A stretch of DNA of 64,000 nucleotides, from positions 1,186,732-1,250,731 of the forward strand of contig OX638332.1 in the NCBI GenBank assembly GCA_951812735.1, read 5' to 3'. Origin of the DNA: Candidatus Dadabacteria bacterium. Its GTDB lineage: Bacteria > Desulfobacterota_D > UBA1144 > Nemesobacterales > Nemesobacteraceae. The notes beneath the pieces are model-generated. The model did not search any database. It saw nothing but the letters and a program-made list of their open reading frames with translations, and was not told the DNA's origin. Numbering within the stretch: position 1 is the stretch's first letter; each line of letters opens with the position of its first letter. Below, in pieces: positions 42,891-52,274 of the stretch. The position numbers were made by a program, and so were the translations under genes.

Positions 42891-44471
42891 ATGAGCGGAA
42901 AAATTATTGACGTTGAGTGCGATTTTCTCGTTGTAGGCGGGGGGCTTGCGGGTCTTTACGCCGCCGTGTGCGCGTCGTCTTTTGGCCGGTGCGTGGTGGT
43001 AACCAAGCAGACGTTGGTGCAGAGCAACTCATACTGGGCTCAGGGGGGAATTGCAGCAGCCGTCGACCCCGAGGATTCACCCGTTTTTCACAAGGAGGAT
43101 ACCATTACTGCGGGAAGAGGGCTTTGTGATGCCCGCGCCGTGCAGGTTCTGGTTGAGGAGGGGAGGGAGAGGGTCACGGACCTTATAAATCTCGGAATGA
43201 AATTCGATTCCGACGATAGCGGTCTTCTGCTTGGCCTTGAAGGCGGTCACTCGAAAAGAAGGGTTCTTCACGCGGGAGGGGATGCCACGGGAAAAGAAAT
43301 GATTGAGTTCCTGATCTCTTATGTAAGCTCAAGTGAATCGGTAACGATTCTTGAGCTTGTCACGGTTACCGACATAATCTCGGACGGGGAAAGATGCTAC
43401 GGCGTCTGGGGTTATGATGAGGGAAAGGAAAGCTATGTGAGGATCTCTTCTCCTTCCACAATACTCGCTACCGGCGGCGCGAGCGCCCTTTACAGAAGGA
43501 CCACTAATCCGGAAGGAGCCTCGGGGGAGGGCATATCGCTTGCCTGGAGAGCCGGGGCGGAGATATCCGACATGGAGTTTGTGCAGTTCCACCCCACGGT
43601 TTTCAGCGGCAAAGAAGGCGACGCTTTTCTTCTCACCGAGGCTATAAGGGGAGAGGGGGCCTATCTTCTGAACGCTCAGGGAACGAGATTCATGGAACGC
43701 TACAGTCCCCTTCTTGAACTTGCGCCGAGAGACGTGGTTTCAAAGGCAATTCACAGCGAGATGAGATCCTGCGGGGAAGACTATGTCTATCTCGATCTCT
43801 CTCACATGGATCCTGCATTCGTCAGAAAAAGGTTCTCCACCATAGAGAAACTCTGCAGGGACTCGGGTTTCGATCTCACGGGGGATCGTATCCCGGTGGC
43901 TCCCGCCGCCCATTACACCATAGGGGGGGTAAGGACCGGCCTAACAGGGGAAACCAGCATAGGAGGGCTTTATGCCTGCGGCGAGGTCTCAAACACCGGC
44001 GTGCACGGGGCCAACCGCCTTGCGAGCAATTCGCTTCTCGAGTGCATGGTGTTTGCCAAAAGATGCGTCGACGGCGCGGCGGGCGGGCAGCATCTGGGCG
44101 GCATCGGCGGGGATTTCGGGGGTTTCCTGCTTGCCGACACCAGGCAATCTGACGCTGAGTTCTTCAACGAGGCTCGAGATGCAATAATCAGTGGGATGAG
44201 CACGCATCTAGGAATAGTGAGGGACCGGGAGGGAGTGGAGCGGTTCCTCGCGCAGCTTGAAGAGATTTCCTCGGCGAGCGAGGGTGTTGCCGGGTGGTTT
44301 GGCTTTAAGCTCGGGACGATGCTTGATGTATGTTCACTTGTCGCGCGGGCAGCTCTTTTGAGAGAGGAGTCGCGGGGAGCCCATATGAGATCCGATTATC
44401 CGGAAGAGGACTCGGGTTATGAAAAGCATTTAGTTTTCAAAAAAGGTATGGAACCCTACGGAGACAACTGA
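42891..44471 (+). CDS. nadB: L-aspartate oxidase
   Basis: First enzyme of NAD de novo synthesis, oxidising aspartate to iminoaspartate with FAD. 526 residues. FAD-binding is by FLVVGGGLAGLYAAVCA. YWAQGGIAAAVDPEDS, FVQFHPTVF and GGVRTGLTGETS follow. GANRLASNSLLECMVFAKR is the conserved C-terminal FAD-contact region shared with succinate dehydrogenase flavoproteins. NadB identity is supported by the directly coupled nadC and nadA. Confidence 0.97.
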   Translation: MSGKIIDVECDFLVVGGGLAGLYAAVCASSFGRCVVVTKQTLVQSNSYWAQGGIAAAVDPEDSPVFHKEDTITAGRGLCDARAVQVLVEEGRERVTDLINLGMKFDSDDSGLLLGLEGGHSKRRVLHAGGDATGKEMIEFLISYVSSSESVTILELVTVTDIISDGERCYGVWGYDEGKESYVRISSPSTILATGGASALYRRTTNPEGASGEGISLAWRAGAEISDMEFVQFHPTVFSGKEGDAFLLTEAIRGEGAYLLNAQGTRFMERYSPLLELAPRDVVSKAIHSEMRSCGEDYVYLDLSHMDPAFVRKRFSTIEKLCRDSGFDLTGDRIPVAPAAHYTIGGVRTGLTGETSIGGLYACGEVSNTGVHGANRLASNSLLECMVFAKRCVDGAAGGQHLGGIGGDFGGFLLADTRQSDAEFFNEARDAIISGMSTHLGIVRDREGVERFLAQLEEISSASEGVAGWFGFKLGTMLDVCSLVARAALLREESRGAHMRSDYPEEDSGYEKHLVFKKGMEPYGDN

Positions 44472-45319
44472 TGAAAATCCGCGAAAACTACCCCTCGGAA
44501 GTAGATGCCGTTTTGGAGCTTGCCCTTCGGGAGGATATAGGAAGCGGGGATGTTACGACCGAGAGCATAATTGCCGAAGACGCAGTTTTGACGGGAGAGA
44601 TGCGTGCGAAAGGGGTCGGTGTGATTTCGGGACTCGGTCTTTCCGCCGCGGTTTTTCGTAAGCTTGATCCGGACTGCGAGTGGGAGGAGGTTGTCTGTGA
44701 CGGAGACAGGGTTTCTCCTGGAGATGTGATCGCTCGCGTTACGGGCCGAAGCAGAGCGATTCTTTCAGCAGAGCGGACCGCTCTTAACATCCTTCAGAAA
44801 ATGAGCGGTATCTCGACTCTCACTTCTTTTTTCGTTGAGATTGCGGCGGACTCTGGAGTCAAGATAAAGGATACGAGAAAGACCCTTCCGGGACTCAGGT
44901 GGATCAGCAAGTATGCAGTGGCCGCTGGCGGGGGACATAATCACCGCGCCGGGCTTTACGATGGAGTGCTCATAAAAGACAATCATATAAAAGCAGCCGG
45001 GAGTATAACCGTTGCTGTCAGGAGAGTAAGAGAAAGCGCAGGAGAAAATTTCTCAATTGAAGTCGAGACGAAAACAATGGAACAGGTAAAAGAGACAGTT
45101 TCCTGCGGTGCTGACGTCATAATGCTTGACAACATGGACGTCCGGGAAATCGAAGAGGCTGTGCGTTTCATAGACCACCGTGCGCTTGTCGAGGCCTCCG
45201 GCGGAGTCACTCTTAAGAACGTAAGCGAGATAGCACGAAGCGGGGTCGATTTCATATCTGTCGGTGCCCTAACCCACTCGGCTCCGTGTTTAGATATTTC
45301 TTTTGGTGTGTTAGACTGA
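44471..45319 (+). CDS. nadC: nicotinate-nucleotide pyrophosphorylase (carboxylating)
   Basis: Converts quinolinate and PRPP to nicotinate mononucleotide. 282 residues with ALREDIGSGDVTTES near the start, LNILQKMSGISTLT, DTRKTLPGLRWISKYAVAAG, GGHNHRAGLYDGVLIKDNH and a C-terminal ALVEASGGVTLKN. All match the PRTase type II fold. ATG overlaps the nadB stop by one base (TGATG). nadA follows 37 bases later. Confidence 0.97.
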   Translation: MKIRENYPSEVDAVLELALREDIGSGDVTTESIIAEDAVLTGEMRAKGVGVISGLGLSAAVFRKLDPDCEWEEVVCDGDRVSPGDVIARVTGRSRAILSAERTALNILQKMSGISTLTSFFVEIAADSGVKIKDTRKTLPGLRWISKYAVAAGGGHNHRAGLYDGVLIKDNHIKAAGSITVAVRRVRESAGENFSIEVETKTMEQVKETVSCGADVIMLDNMDVREIEEAVRFIDHRALVEASGGVTLKNVSEIARSGVDFISVGALTHSAPCLDISFGVLD

Positions 45320-45356
45320 AAGTTGCGGGACATATGATGGATGTCCGGCTGTTACA

Positions 45357-46310
45357 ATGGACAGTTTACGTGACGTTTCAGAAGAAATAGACAGGCTGAG
45401 AAAGGAAAAAAATGCGGTAATTCTGGCCCACAACTACCAGATACCCGAAATCCAAGATCTTGCCGACTACACTGGAGATTCTCTGGGCCTCTCACAGAAG
45501 GCTTCTGAAACCGACGCGGAAATCATTATATTCTGCGGGGTTCACTTCATGGCCGAAACCGCGTCCATAATCTCCCCCGACAAGAAGGTGCTCATCCCGG
45601 ACCCGGAAGCCGGCTGCTCCCTTGCCGAGACCATAAACCTCGAACAGCTCAAGAAGTGGAAATCGGAGCATCCCGACGCCCTAGTGGTTTCCTACGTGAA
45701 CACCTCGGCCGCCGTCAAGTCAGAGACCGACTACTGCGTCACTTCCTCAAACGCCGTCAAGATAGTGGAATCCATTCCCAAGGACAGGGAGATACTTTTT
45801 CTGCCGGACATGTTCCTGGGCGCCTTCGTCTCCAAGGTTACGGGCAGAAAGATTCACATCTGGCCAGGGGAATGCCACGTGCACGCGGGAATACGGCCGA
45901 AGGACATAAGGAAGATAAAAGAATCCTATCCTAACGCGGAAATGATAGTTCACCCCGAGTGCGGATGCACCACATCTTTTCTTCATTCCGCGGCCGGGGA
46001 TGACGAACTGGCAAAGGAGATAAAGTTTTTCTCTACGGGAAAGATGATCGACTACACCCGCAATTCCGACACTCCCGAATTTGTGGTTGCAACTGAAACC
46101 GGCATTCTTCATACGCTAAGGAAGCAGAGCCCCGAAAAAGAGTTCTACCCCGCCAAAGCCGATGCGATCTGCGAATATATGAAGATGATAACGGTTGAGA
46201 AGGTCCTGAACTCGCTAAGAGAAGAGGTGCATGAAGTCAGGGTTCCGGAGGACATCGCCCGCAAGGCTAAAAAATCGATAGACAGGATGCTTTACATCTC
46301 GGCTCAATAA
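45357..46310 (+). CDS. nadA: quinolinate synthase
   Basis: Condenses iminoaspartate with dihydroxyacetone phosphate to quinolinate using a 4Fe-4S cluster. 317 residues with AHNYQIPEIQDLADYTGDSL at the N-terminus, CGVHFMAETA, NTSAAVKSETDYCVTSSNA, HPECGCTTS and TETGILHTLRKQSPEKEF. Cysteines in CGVHF, HPECGC and CEYM are the likely cluster ligands. It completes the nadB-nadC-nadA set behind glnD. Confidence 0.97.
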   Translation: MDSLRDVSEEIDRLRKEKNAVILAHNYQIPEIQDLADYTGDSLGLSQKASETDAEIIIFCGVHFMAETASIISPDKKVLIPDPEAGCSLAETINLEQLKKWKSEHPDALVVSYVNTSAAVKSETDYCVTSSNAVKIVESIPKDREILFLPDMFLGAFVSKVTGRKIHIWPGECHVHAGIRPKDIRKIKESYPNAEMIVHPECGCTTSFLHSAAGDDELAKEIKFFSTGKMIDYTRNSDTPEFVVATETGILHTLRKQSPEKEFYPAKADAICEYMKMITVEKVLNSLREEVHEVRVPEDIARKAKKSIDRMLYISAQ

Positions 46311-46367
46311 CCACCTGCGGGTTGGGTTTCGAATTGCTGCTTGCTTGTCGGCTGAGTTCCCCTCTTC

Positions 46368-48233
46368 CTAGAATGTTATGCGCGCTCCGACACTGAACTC
46401 GTGGTTGAGTTTAGAGTCGTTGCCGAATCGCCCCGAGTAGCCGACAAAAGTTTTCGTCCGGCTGCCGATGTTGGCGATGAGGCCGCCGCCGGCGTTTACC
46501 CATTCCTTGGGCGGCTCAAAACCCGAGAAAGTAAAGCGGCCGGACATGGTGTTCGATCCCGCGGTGACCGAAACGGGATCGTCGTTAAGCTCTCTCTCGT
46601 AAGAGACGCGGAAGTACGGGGACAGCCTTTCGCTCAGCCCAAGATTTCCTTTGAGCTGGTAACCCGCTCTCGCGACTAGGGAGTCGCGTTCAAAGTCCGA
46701 GAAATTCATTGAGGTGGACGTGCTGCCGTTTTCACTGTAGCCGTCGATTTCCTGATTGAGCCACCCGAGCCCCACAAACAGATTGTGTATGTACCCCTCG
46801 GATCTGCCTAGAATCCAGCCCGCTTCAACATCGGTTCCGAACTGATAAGAGCTTGTGGAACCGTGCTCCGTGCGCAGCGCCGACCCGAGCCGGATCGAAC
46901 GGTTGATGTCAATAGATGCTCCGCCCGCGTTGAGGGCGCCGCTTAGGTAAAAAATGTCGTAAATAAGGGTGCCGTGCACCGAGCCGGTCACAACGAGGCT
47001 GTCGATGCTTGCACCCGGGACATCGCTGTCATGGTTCCCGAGGGTAAATGCCGCGCCCAGATAGAGCACGTCCCCGATGCGGTAGTCGGTACCCAAGGTA
47101 AGCGCCCGCGTTTCGGCCTTCGTTTCACCCACATGGAACAGGGATTCGAGTTCGTATTTGCCTACATGGCCCCTCGCGTAGCTGTGCCATTTCCCGGCCG
47201 AGCGGCTGGACCCGAGATCAAGCATCCGCTCCGTAAGTACGGCGTCTCGGTGCACCCTGGCAACTTCTACTCCTCCCTCCCCTCCAAGCGATACCTGAAC
47301 TGGGGCCGTGAGGGTGGAGATTACCGTATTTGCAACCGCCGCGTGAACCGCTCCGCTGGGATGGGAGCCGTCCGCGAAAAGGTAAGTCTGATGATCGGTT
47401 TTGGGAGGTGAAAGGTAGCCTGAGTCGGTCGGACCGCACACGATTGACTCCAGTCCCCCATCAGGGCGCAGGGGATTAGAACCTGGAGTACAAGCTATAT
47501 CATCTGTGTTGCTAAATCCGTAGTTAGCGGGGGTTTCAATTATCTCGTCCATCAGGGTGGAGACATTTACGGGAATGATTCCGTGTTCCAGAGAAGCAAG
47601 ACCCGTGTCGAGCGCCTCATTATAGTCCCGAGTTAGACGTGAGAGCCCATCTGCAGCTTCGGCTCCGGCGCGCTGGGCGTTTAAGGTCTTGCCGGCGTCG
47701 GGCAAGTTGAGCACCACGACGTAATGAGCGCCGGCGTCCTGAAGACCTCGGATCTGATCTATGTACGTTTCTGCCGCCTTCAGGGTGCTGTCGAGAGCAC
47801 CTTGGGGATCAGACTGATTTTCCCTGGCGATGGCGCTTATATCGTTTACGCCGCCCGAGATCATATAAAGCGTATCGGGGTCGGCGCTTGCGCCCGAGAG
47901 ATGCTGGTTAATCTGCTGCTGCGTTGTAGGCACAGGGTTCTCACAAGTAACGTTCGGGTCTACGCAGGCGCCGCCCCAGGAATAGTTTGTCCCGCCGTCA
48001 AGCGAATTGGTTGCCGATGCTCCAAAGGCTTTGGCCACTATCTCAGCCCAGATCGGGTCGGGATTCGTGGTGAAGCTTGTACCGGCCGGGAGACCGTTAG
48101 TCTGGGCGATATTTCCGGAGTCCGTCAGGCTGTCGCCGAACACAACGACGGAATTAAACGTTTGAGACCGAACATTGCCGGCAAATGTGAACAAGATTGC
48201 AATCGCAAGGAAAAAACGCAGATATTTGAACAT
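46368..48233 (-). CDS. autotransporter GDSL lipase/esterase (EstA-like)
   Basis: 621 residues. The signal peptide spans ~1-23 (FLAIAILFTFAGNVRSQ). The passenger is a GDSL/SGNH esterase with VVVFGDSLTDSGN (nucleophile Ser), SGGVNDIS and the C-terminal FADGSHPSGAVH supplying Asp and His. From ~340 onward there is an autotransporter beta-domain ending in FSVGARITF, a terminal aromatic typical of outer membrane barrels. The enzyme would be displayed at the cell surface. The spacing before the next upstream gene (ggt) is 107 bases, so it may have its own promoter. GAGAGAGC serves as ribosome binding site. Confidence 0.93.
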   Translation of the reverse strand: MFKYLRFFLAIAILFTFAGNVRSQTFNSVVVFGDSLTDSGNIAQTNGLPAGTSFTTNPDPIWAEIVAKAFGASATNSLDGGTNYSWGGACVDPNVTCENPVPTTQQQINQHLSGASADPDTLYMISGGVNDISAIARENQSDPQGALDSTLKAAETYIDQIRGLQDAGAHYVVVLNLPDAGKTLNAQRAGAEAADGLSRLTRDYNEALDTGLASLEHGIIPVNVSTLMDEIIETPANYGFSNTDDIACTPGSNPLRPDGGLESIVCGPTDSGYLSPPKTDHQTYLFADGSHPSGAVHAAVANTVISTLTAPVQVSLGGEGGVEVARVHRDAVLTERMLDLGSSRSAGKWHSYARGHVGKYELESLFHVGETKAETRALTLGTDYRIGDVLYLGAAFTLGNHDSDVPGASIDSLVVTGSVHGTLIYDIFYLSGALNAGGASIDINRSIRLGSALRTEHGSTSSYQFGTDVEAGWILGRSEGYIHNLFVGLGWLNQEIDGYSENGSTSTSMNFSDFERDSLVARAGYQLKGNLGLSERLSPYFRVSYERELNDDPVSVTAGSNTMSGRFTFSGFEPPKEWVNAGGGLIANIGSRTKTFVGYSGRFGNDSKLNHEFSVGARITF

Positions 48234-48340
48234 TAAAAAGCTCTCTCAGGATTGTGTTTTAAAAAGAATTTTACCATCCGTATACGTATCTGCCACAGGG
48301 TAGTGGTTTTTGAAATGAATTCGCGGCGATTTGCTTTCCT

Positions 48341-50074
48341 TCAGTATCCCTGCGCCAACCCTCCCGGGTGTCTGGAATCGGCGGCTCCGTGAAAAAATCC
48401 GTTGACTCTGGTTACGCTCTGTGTACTTCCTATCGGGCCGGTTCTTTTTACTTCGTACCCTTTTTTCCGTAGCGCGGCCGCCAGACCCTCTCCAGCTTCC
48501 TTTTCCACGTACAAGGTGTCTGGGAGCCACTGGTGATGTATTCTCGGTGCCGCCACGGCTTCGCGGATACTCATTTTGTGGTCGATCACGTTCAGGATGA
48601 CCTGGAGCACGGACGTTATTATCCTGCTTCCCCCGGGGCTTCCCGTCGCTAGAAAAGGTTCCTCATCCTTCAGCACTATAGTCGGGGTCATGGAACTCAG
48701 CATTCTTTTGCCGGGGGCGATGGAGTTTTTTTCGCCGCCGATAAGGCCGTAGGCGTTAGGCGTTCCGGGTTTTGCCGAGAAATCGTCCATTTCATTGTTT
48801 AGGAGTATTCCGGTTCCCGGAACTGCCAGACCCGAACCGTAGGAGAAGTTGAGCGTGTACGTGTTTGAAACCACGTTTCCGAACCTGTCGGCGACGGTGA
48901 AGTGGGTAGTGTTGGTGCCTTGTCCGGGGATGGGTGAACCGGGCTTTATGTATTTGCTAGGAGTCGCTTTTGCGGGATTGATCCGGTTTGCCAGGCGTTT
49001 AGCGTACTGTTTTGAGATTAACTGTTCCGTGGGAACGGGGGAGAAATCCGGATCGCCGAGATGTTCTGATCTGTCCGCATAGGCAAGCTTCATGGTTTCC
49101 GAAAGAACGTGTGCGTATCGGGTGGAATTGTGCCCGTATTGCGATAGGGGATAGTTCTCAAGGATGTTGAGCATCTCGATGAGATGCACACCGCCTGAGC
49201 TTGGAGGCGGCATTGAAAGGATCTTGTAACCTCTGTAGCTTCCGGTCACGGGTTCTCTTATAACGGCTTGGTAAGACGCAAGATCCCGTTTGGTTATCAG
49301 ACCTCCCGTCTTTTCCATGTAAGCTGTGATTTTTTTCGCTATCGCCCCCCTGTAAAACGCCAGGGGCCCGTTTCTGCCTATCTCCTTCAGGCTCCACGCG
49401 AGATTTTTCTGTCTGAGGATTTTTCCTTTCCGCGGCGGTTCCCCGTTGTTTTTGAAAAAAACATCCATACTCTCGGATGATTTTTTCATCCGCTCCTTTG
49501 CTTCGAGAAGCGATTTTCTAAGTTCCGCCGAAACCGCAAATCCTTCTTCCGCCAGTTTTATAGCTGTCGCGACAGCTCTTCCAAGCGGTATGGTTCCGTA
49601 TTTCTCAAGCGCCAGCGAAAGACCCGCGACCGTTCCCGGAACCCCGCAGGAATAGACGCTGTGCCGCGACCGCTCGATATCTACATTTCCGTTTTCATCG
49701 AGAAACATTCTGCGCGTGGCTTTAAGAGGGGCCTTTTCCCTGTAATCTATGGCGACGGTCTTCCCCGTTCCGCCCAGGTGAACCAGCATGAATCCGCCGC
49801 CCCCGAGATTTCCGGCCCTTGGGTAAGTGACCGCAAGTGCAAATCCCATGGCGACTGCGGCGTCGACCGCGTTTCCGCCCTCCTTGAGCACAGAAAGGCC
49901 GACAAGAGTCGCTATCTTATCTTCGGATACGACCATGCCGTTTCGAGAGGACGCGGGTTCCGTAGGATCTCTGCTTAAAGAACCCGACTCCGCACGGGCG
50001 GAAGTGGCCGCGGCGGATAAGGATAAAACGAGGCAGAACGCGAAGATGTATTTAAGGATTGAGTCCGCGGGCAT
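48341..50074 (-). CDS. ggt: gamma-glutamyltransferase
   Basis: 577 residues, a periplasmic or secreted enzyme that cleaves glutathione and other gamma-glutamyl compounds. The signal peptide spans ~1-28. The autoprocessing Thr lies in TNTTHFTVADRFGNVVS, which would split the chain into large and small subunits. NLGGGGFMLVHLGGTG, TGSPGGSRIITSVLQV and LLNNEMDDFSAKPG are further family motifs. The gene begins 20 bases after the stop codon of the sigma-factor-like gene, on the same strand, and has no evident ribosome binding site of its own. Confidence 0.95.
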   Translation of the reverse strand: MPADSILKYIFAFCLVLSLSAAATSARAESGSLSRDPTEPASSRNGMVVSEDKIATLVGLSVLKEGGNAVDAAVAMGFALAVTYPRAGNLGGGGFMLVHLGGTGKTVAIDYREKAPLKATRRMFLDENGNVDIERSRHSVYSCGVPGTVAGLSLALEKYGTIPLGRAVATAIKLAEEGFAVSAELRKSLLEAKERMKKSSESMDVFFKNNGEPPRKGKILRQKNLAWSLKEIGRNGPLAFYRGAIAKKITAYMEKTGGLITKRDLASYQAVIREPVTGSYRGYKILSMPPPSSGGVHLIEMLNILENYPLSQYGHNSTRYAHVLSETMKLAYADRSEHLGDPDFSPVPTEQLISKQYAKRLANRINPAKATPSKYIKPGSPIPGQGTNTTHFTVADRFGNVVSNTYTLNFSYGSGLAVPGTGILLNNEMDDFSAKPGTPNAYGLIGGEKNSIAPGKRMLSSMTPTIVLKDEEPFLATGSPGGSRIITSVLQVILNVIDHKMSIREAVAAPRIHHQWLPDTLYVEKEAGEGLAAALRKKGYEVKRTGPIGSTQSVTRVNGFFHGAADSRHPGGLAQGY

Positions 50075-50094
50075 CTTGAGCGGCTGGGGAGTGT

Positions 50095-51399
50095 TTAAAA
50101 GGAAACTCCATATCTGTAGCGCTTCGACATGTTCATTCTGTCTTCGCAGATCTTTATCTTTTTGGAATAGAACGCTTTTTCGAAAGATCCTTCGGCAAGG
50201 CCGATTGCGCGGTTGAAATTCGATATCGCGTCTTCATAACTGTGAAGCTGAAAATGAAGATTCCCGAGAGTCGAATACAGAAGGTCGTGCGACGAGAGAT
50301 CCTCAACCTTGCGTATTCCCCTTATGGCCTCAAGACCTTCCTGCGGTCCCCGGGTTTTAGAAATGGCTATTGCTTTTTGAAGTTCCACGAGCGGACAGTA
50401 GTTGCACGCCAGATACTTGTCGTAAAGGGAGATAATATGGTCCCAGTTCGTGTCCCCGTATTTTTTCGCCAGGGAGTGCACGGCGTCGACGCCAGCCTTT
50501 AGGTGAATTTCCGTAACCTCTTCTCCTTCTTCGGCTGAGAGGGCAAGGTGCTCGAATCCTCTTTTGATCATGCTCCTGTCCCAGAGTTCCCTGTTCTGCT
50601 CTTTTATCCCGAGCGGTTTTCCGGTGCCGTCGTTCATGGTGCGAAGCCTTGAGGCGTTTAGCAGCATGAAGGATACAAGGGCGTGAACCCTCGGTTTTTC
50701 CGTCGCCGGGAAATCAAGCAGCATTTCGCCCAGTCTTATCGCGGATAAGCATAGAGAAGCGACGGGAGGAGTCCCTTTTCGCAGACCGTTTTGGCCGAGA
50801 CTGAAAATCTCGTAAATGTTCTTGGTTACCGCCCCGAGATTTTTCTCCGCTTCGGCCTGCGTCAGCTGAACGGCTTCTTTGTTTATCTTCTTTTTTTCAG
50901 AAGCGAGCTGCTCTTCGAGAGCTTTTTCGTTTCTCTCAAGTATTCTCGCGAGGGATGAACTGGAAAACCCGCAGAGGACGTTCAGTACGAGGTATTTCTG
51001 AAGGGATCTTTCAATCCGGGGGTCACACAGAGCGAAAAGCAGTTCGACCCGATTCTTCGCTACTTCCTCTTTTTCCGGGAAGGGAAGGTGAAATTCCGAT
51101 ACGTCGATTCTTTTCTCTTTCTCGGTTACCTTGAAGAGATAGTTTATTTTCCTGCAGAAAAGCTTGTTTGAGTTCTCCGTTACGTCAGCCCAAACCGCAC
51201 CTTGGGGATCCTGGGGAATTCCGTCTTTTCCCCACCTGGTCCTCATTTTTTCAAAAGAGTTGGCGCACACCCTCTGCACGTGCTCAAGGCTCTCGTAGCC
51301 GAAAACCTTCACAAGAGTGGAAACGATTGAGCCGTAATCGTTTATGAGCTGTTTTGTAATTTGCCTGTTTACTTCAGGCCGGTTGTACTTTATTCCCAA
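50095..51399 (-). CDS. ECF42-like RNA polymerase sigma factor (DUF6596 type), divergent
   Basis: 434 residues. The N-terminal ~85 residues align by eye with sigma region 2 of the ECF42 group, including the RWGKDGIPQDPQGAVW segment (family: RWPxDGxPxNPxGWL). Region 4 is LVLNVLCGFSSSSLARILE, followed by a helix of the KRAKRKI type. The long C-terminal extension matches the DUF6596/TPR-like part: HALVSFMLLNASRLRTMNDG, LWDRSMIKRGF, DWDHIISLYDKYLA (within NWDHIISLYD) and a terminal TPR. Region 2 looks degenerate. The start is TTG 51399 with AAGGAAG 7 bases upstream. ECF42 genes usually sit beside a DGPF/YCII protein gene; here ggt follows instead. Confidence 0.75.
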   Translation of the reverse strand: MGIKYNRPEVNRQITKQLINDYGSIVSTLVKVFGYESLEHVQRVCANSFEKMRTRWGKDGIPQDPQGAVWADVTENSNKLFCRKINYLFKVTEKEKRIDVSEFHLPFPEKEEVAKNRVELLFALCDPRIERSLQKYLVLNVLCGFSSSSLARILERNEKALEEQLASEKKKINKEAVQLTQAEAEKNLGAVTKNIYEIFSLGQNGLRKGTPPVASLCLSAIRLGEMLLDFPATEKPRVHALVSFMLLNASRLRTMNDGTGKPLGIKEQNRELWDRSMIKRGFEHLALSAEEGEEVTEIHLKAGVDAVHSLAKKYGDTNWDHIISLYDKYLACNYCPLVELQKAIAISKTRGPQEGLEAIRGIRKVEDLSSHDLLYSTLGNLHFQLHSYEDAISNFNRAIGLAEGSFEKAFYSKKIKICEDRMNMSKRYRYGVSF

Positions 51400-51577
51400 C
51401 TGTCTGCTTCCTTTCCCCTGATCTTGGAGAACTCTTTAATCTACAAACCGACTAAAATACATACCGGAACCTGAAAGTAAAGACTGCTGGAATTTTTGCC
51501 TGAAGAACTCGGAAATATCGAGGCGGTTCCCTCGTGACAAAAATTACCTGGCAGCGAAGAAACCGCTTTGTTTTTGC

Positions 51578-52072
51578 TTATTCTCCCTCTCTTACGGCGA
51601 GTTCCCTGTCGAGAATCAGAAGCGCCGTCGGGTTGTCCTCGGCGAGTTTCAGCTGCTCAACGACATCCTCGGCACTTTTTTCCTCCTCGACCTGCTCTTC
51701 TATGAACCAGTGGAGCATTACCAGAGTCGCCTGATCGTTTTTCGAGGTGGCAAGATCGTAAATATTGTTTATCATCCCCGTCACCTCCCTTTCATGCTCA
51801 AGAACCTCCTCGAACATCTCAAGAAATGACCCGAACTCAGAAGCGGGCTGCTCTATCGAATCAAGAACCACCCTGCCACCCCTGTCTAGCAGGTAATCGA
51901 AAAACTTCATCGCGTGCACAAGCTCCTCTTCGCTCTGCTTGCGAAGCCAACTCGCGAAACCCGAAAAGTTTTTGGATTCGCAGTAGGCAGACATTGAAAG
52001 ATAGAGGTAGGATGAATAATATTCGTTTCTTATCTGCGTGTTTATCGCGTCCTGTATGTCGCTGTCAATCAT
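51578..52072 (-). CDS. ftn: bacterial ferritin (FtnA-like)
   Basis: 164 residues forming a four-helix ferritin. Ferroxidase ligands are visible: E in IRNEYYSSYLYLSMSAY, E and H in SEEELVHAMKFFDYLL, and E residues in FLEMFEEVLEHE and HWFIEEQVEEEKSAED. It lacks a haem-ligand pattern, so it is ferritin rather than bacterioferritin. It stores iron as a 24-mer in the cytoplasm. The ATG has a strong AAGGAGG leader. It is divergent from lon, with an inverted repeat between them. Confidence 0.95.
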   Translation of the reverse strand: MIDSDIQDAINTQIRNEYYSSYLYLSMSAYCESKNFSGFASWLRKQSEEELVHAMKFFDYLLDRGGRVVLDSIEQPASEFGSFLEMFEEVLEHEREVTGMINNIYDLATSKNDQATLVMLHWFIEEQVEEEKSAEDVVEQLKLAEDNPTALLILDRELAVREGE

Positions 52073-52128
52073 TTTGATTCCTCCTTGGTTTCCTGTTTTG
52101 CATTATTAATGATAACCTGCTTGTTAAA

Positions 52129-52149
52129 AATTACTACTAAATGGTAATT
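52129..52149. promoter_or_regulatory. possible operator between ferritin and lon
   Basis: An inverted repeat with arms AATTAC and GTAATT and a 9-base spacer lies about 57 bases upstream of the ferritin start. Its AT-rich form could bind an iron regulator such as Fur, but it does not match a Fur box closely. Confidence 0.25.
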
Positions 52150-52213
52150 ATTTCCAACAAGGGGTTTTGCTTCGGATTATGCTTGACCCAATACATGCTG
52201 TATAATAACAGGG

Positions 52214-52243
52214 TTGTAAATATCCGGATCTGTATTATATATT
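52214..52243 (+). promoter_or_regulatory. possible lon promoter
   Basis: TTGTAA (52214-52219) and TATATT (52238-52243) are separated by 18 bases, placing transcription start about 25 bases before the ATG. A TATAAT at 52201 is an alternative. No CIRCE element or clear heat-shock sigma motif is visible. Confidence 0.35.
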
Positions 52244-52274
52244 CTAAATAGGATTGTGTATCGAGGAGGAGAAA

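Noticed and set aside
52183..52206. TTGACC plus TATAAT upstream of lon as a sigma70 promoter
   Set aside because: The spacing is only 12 bases, too short for a standard promoter.
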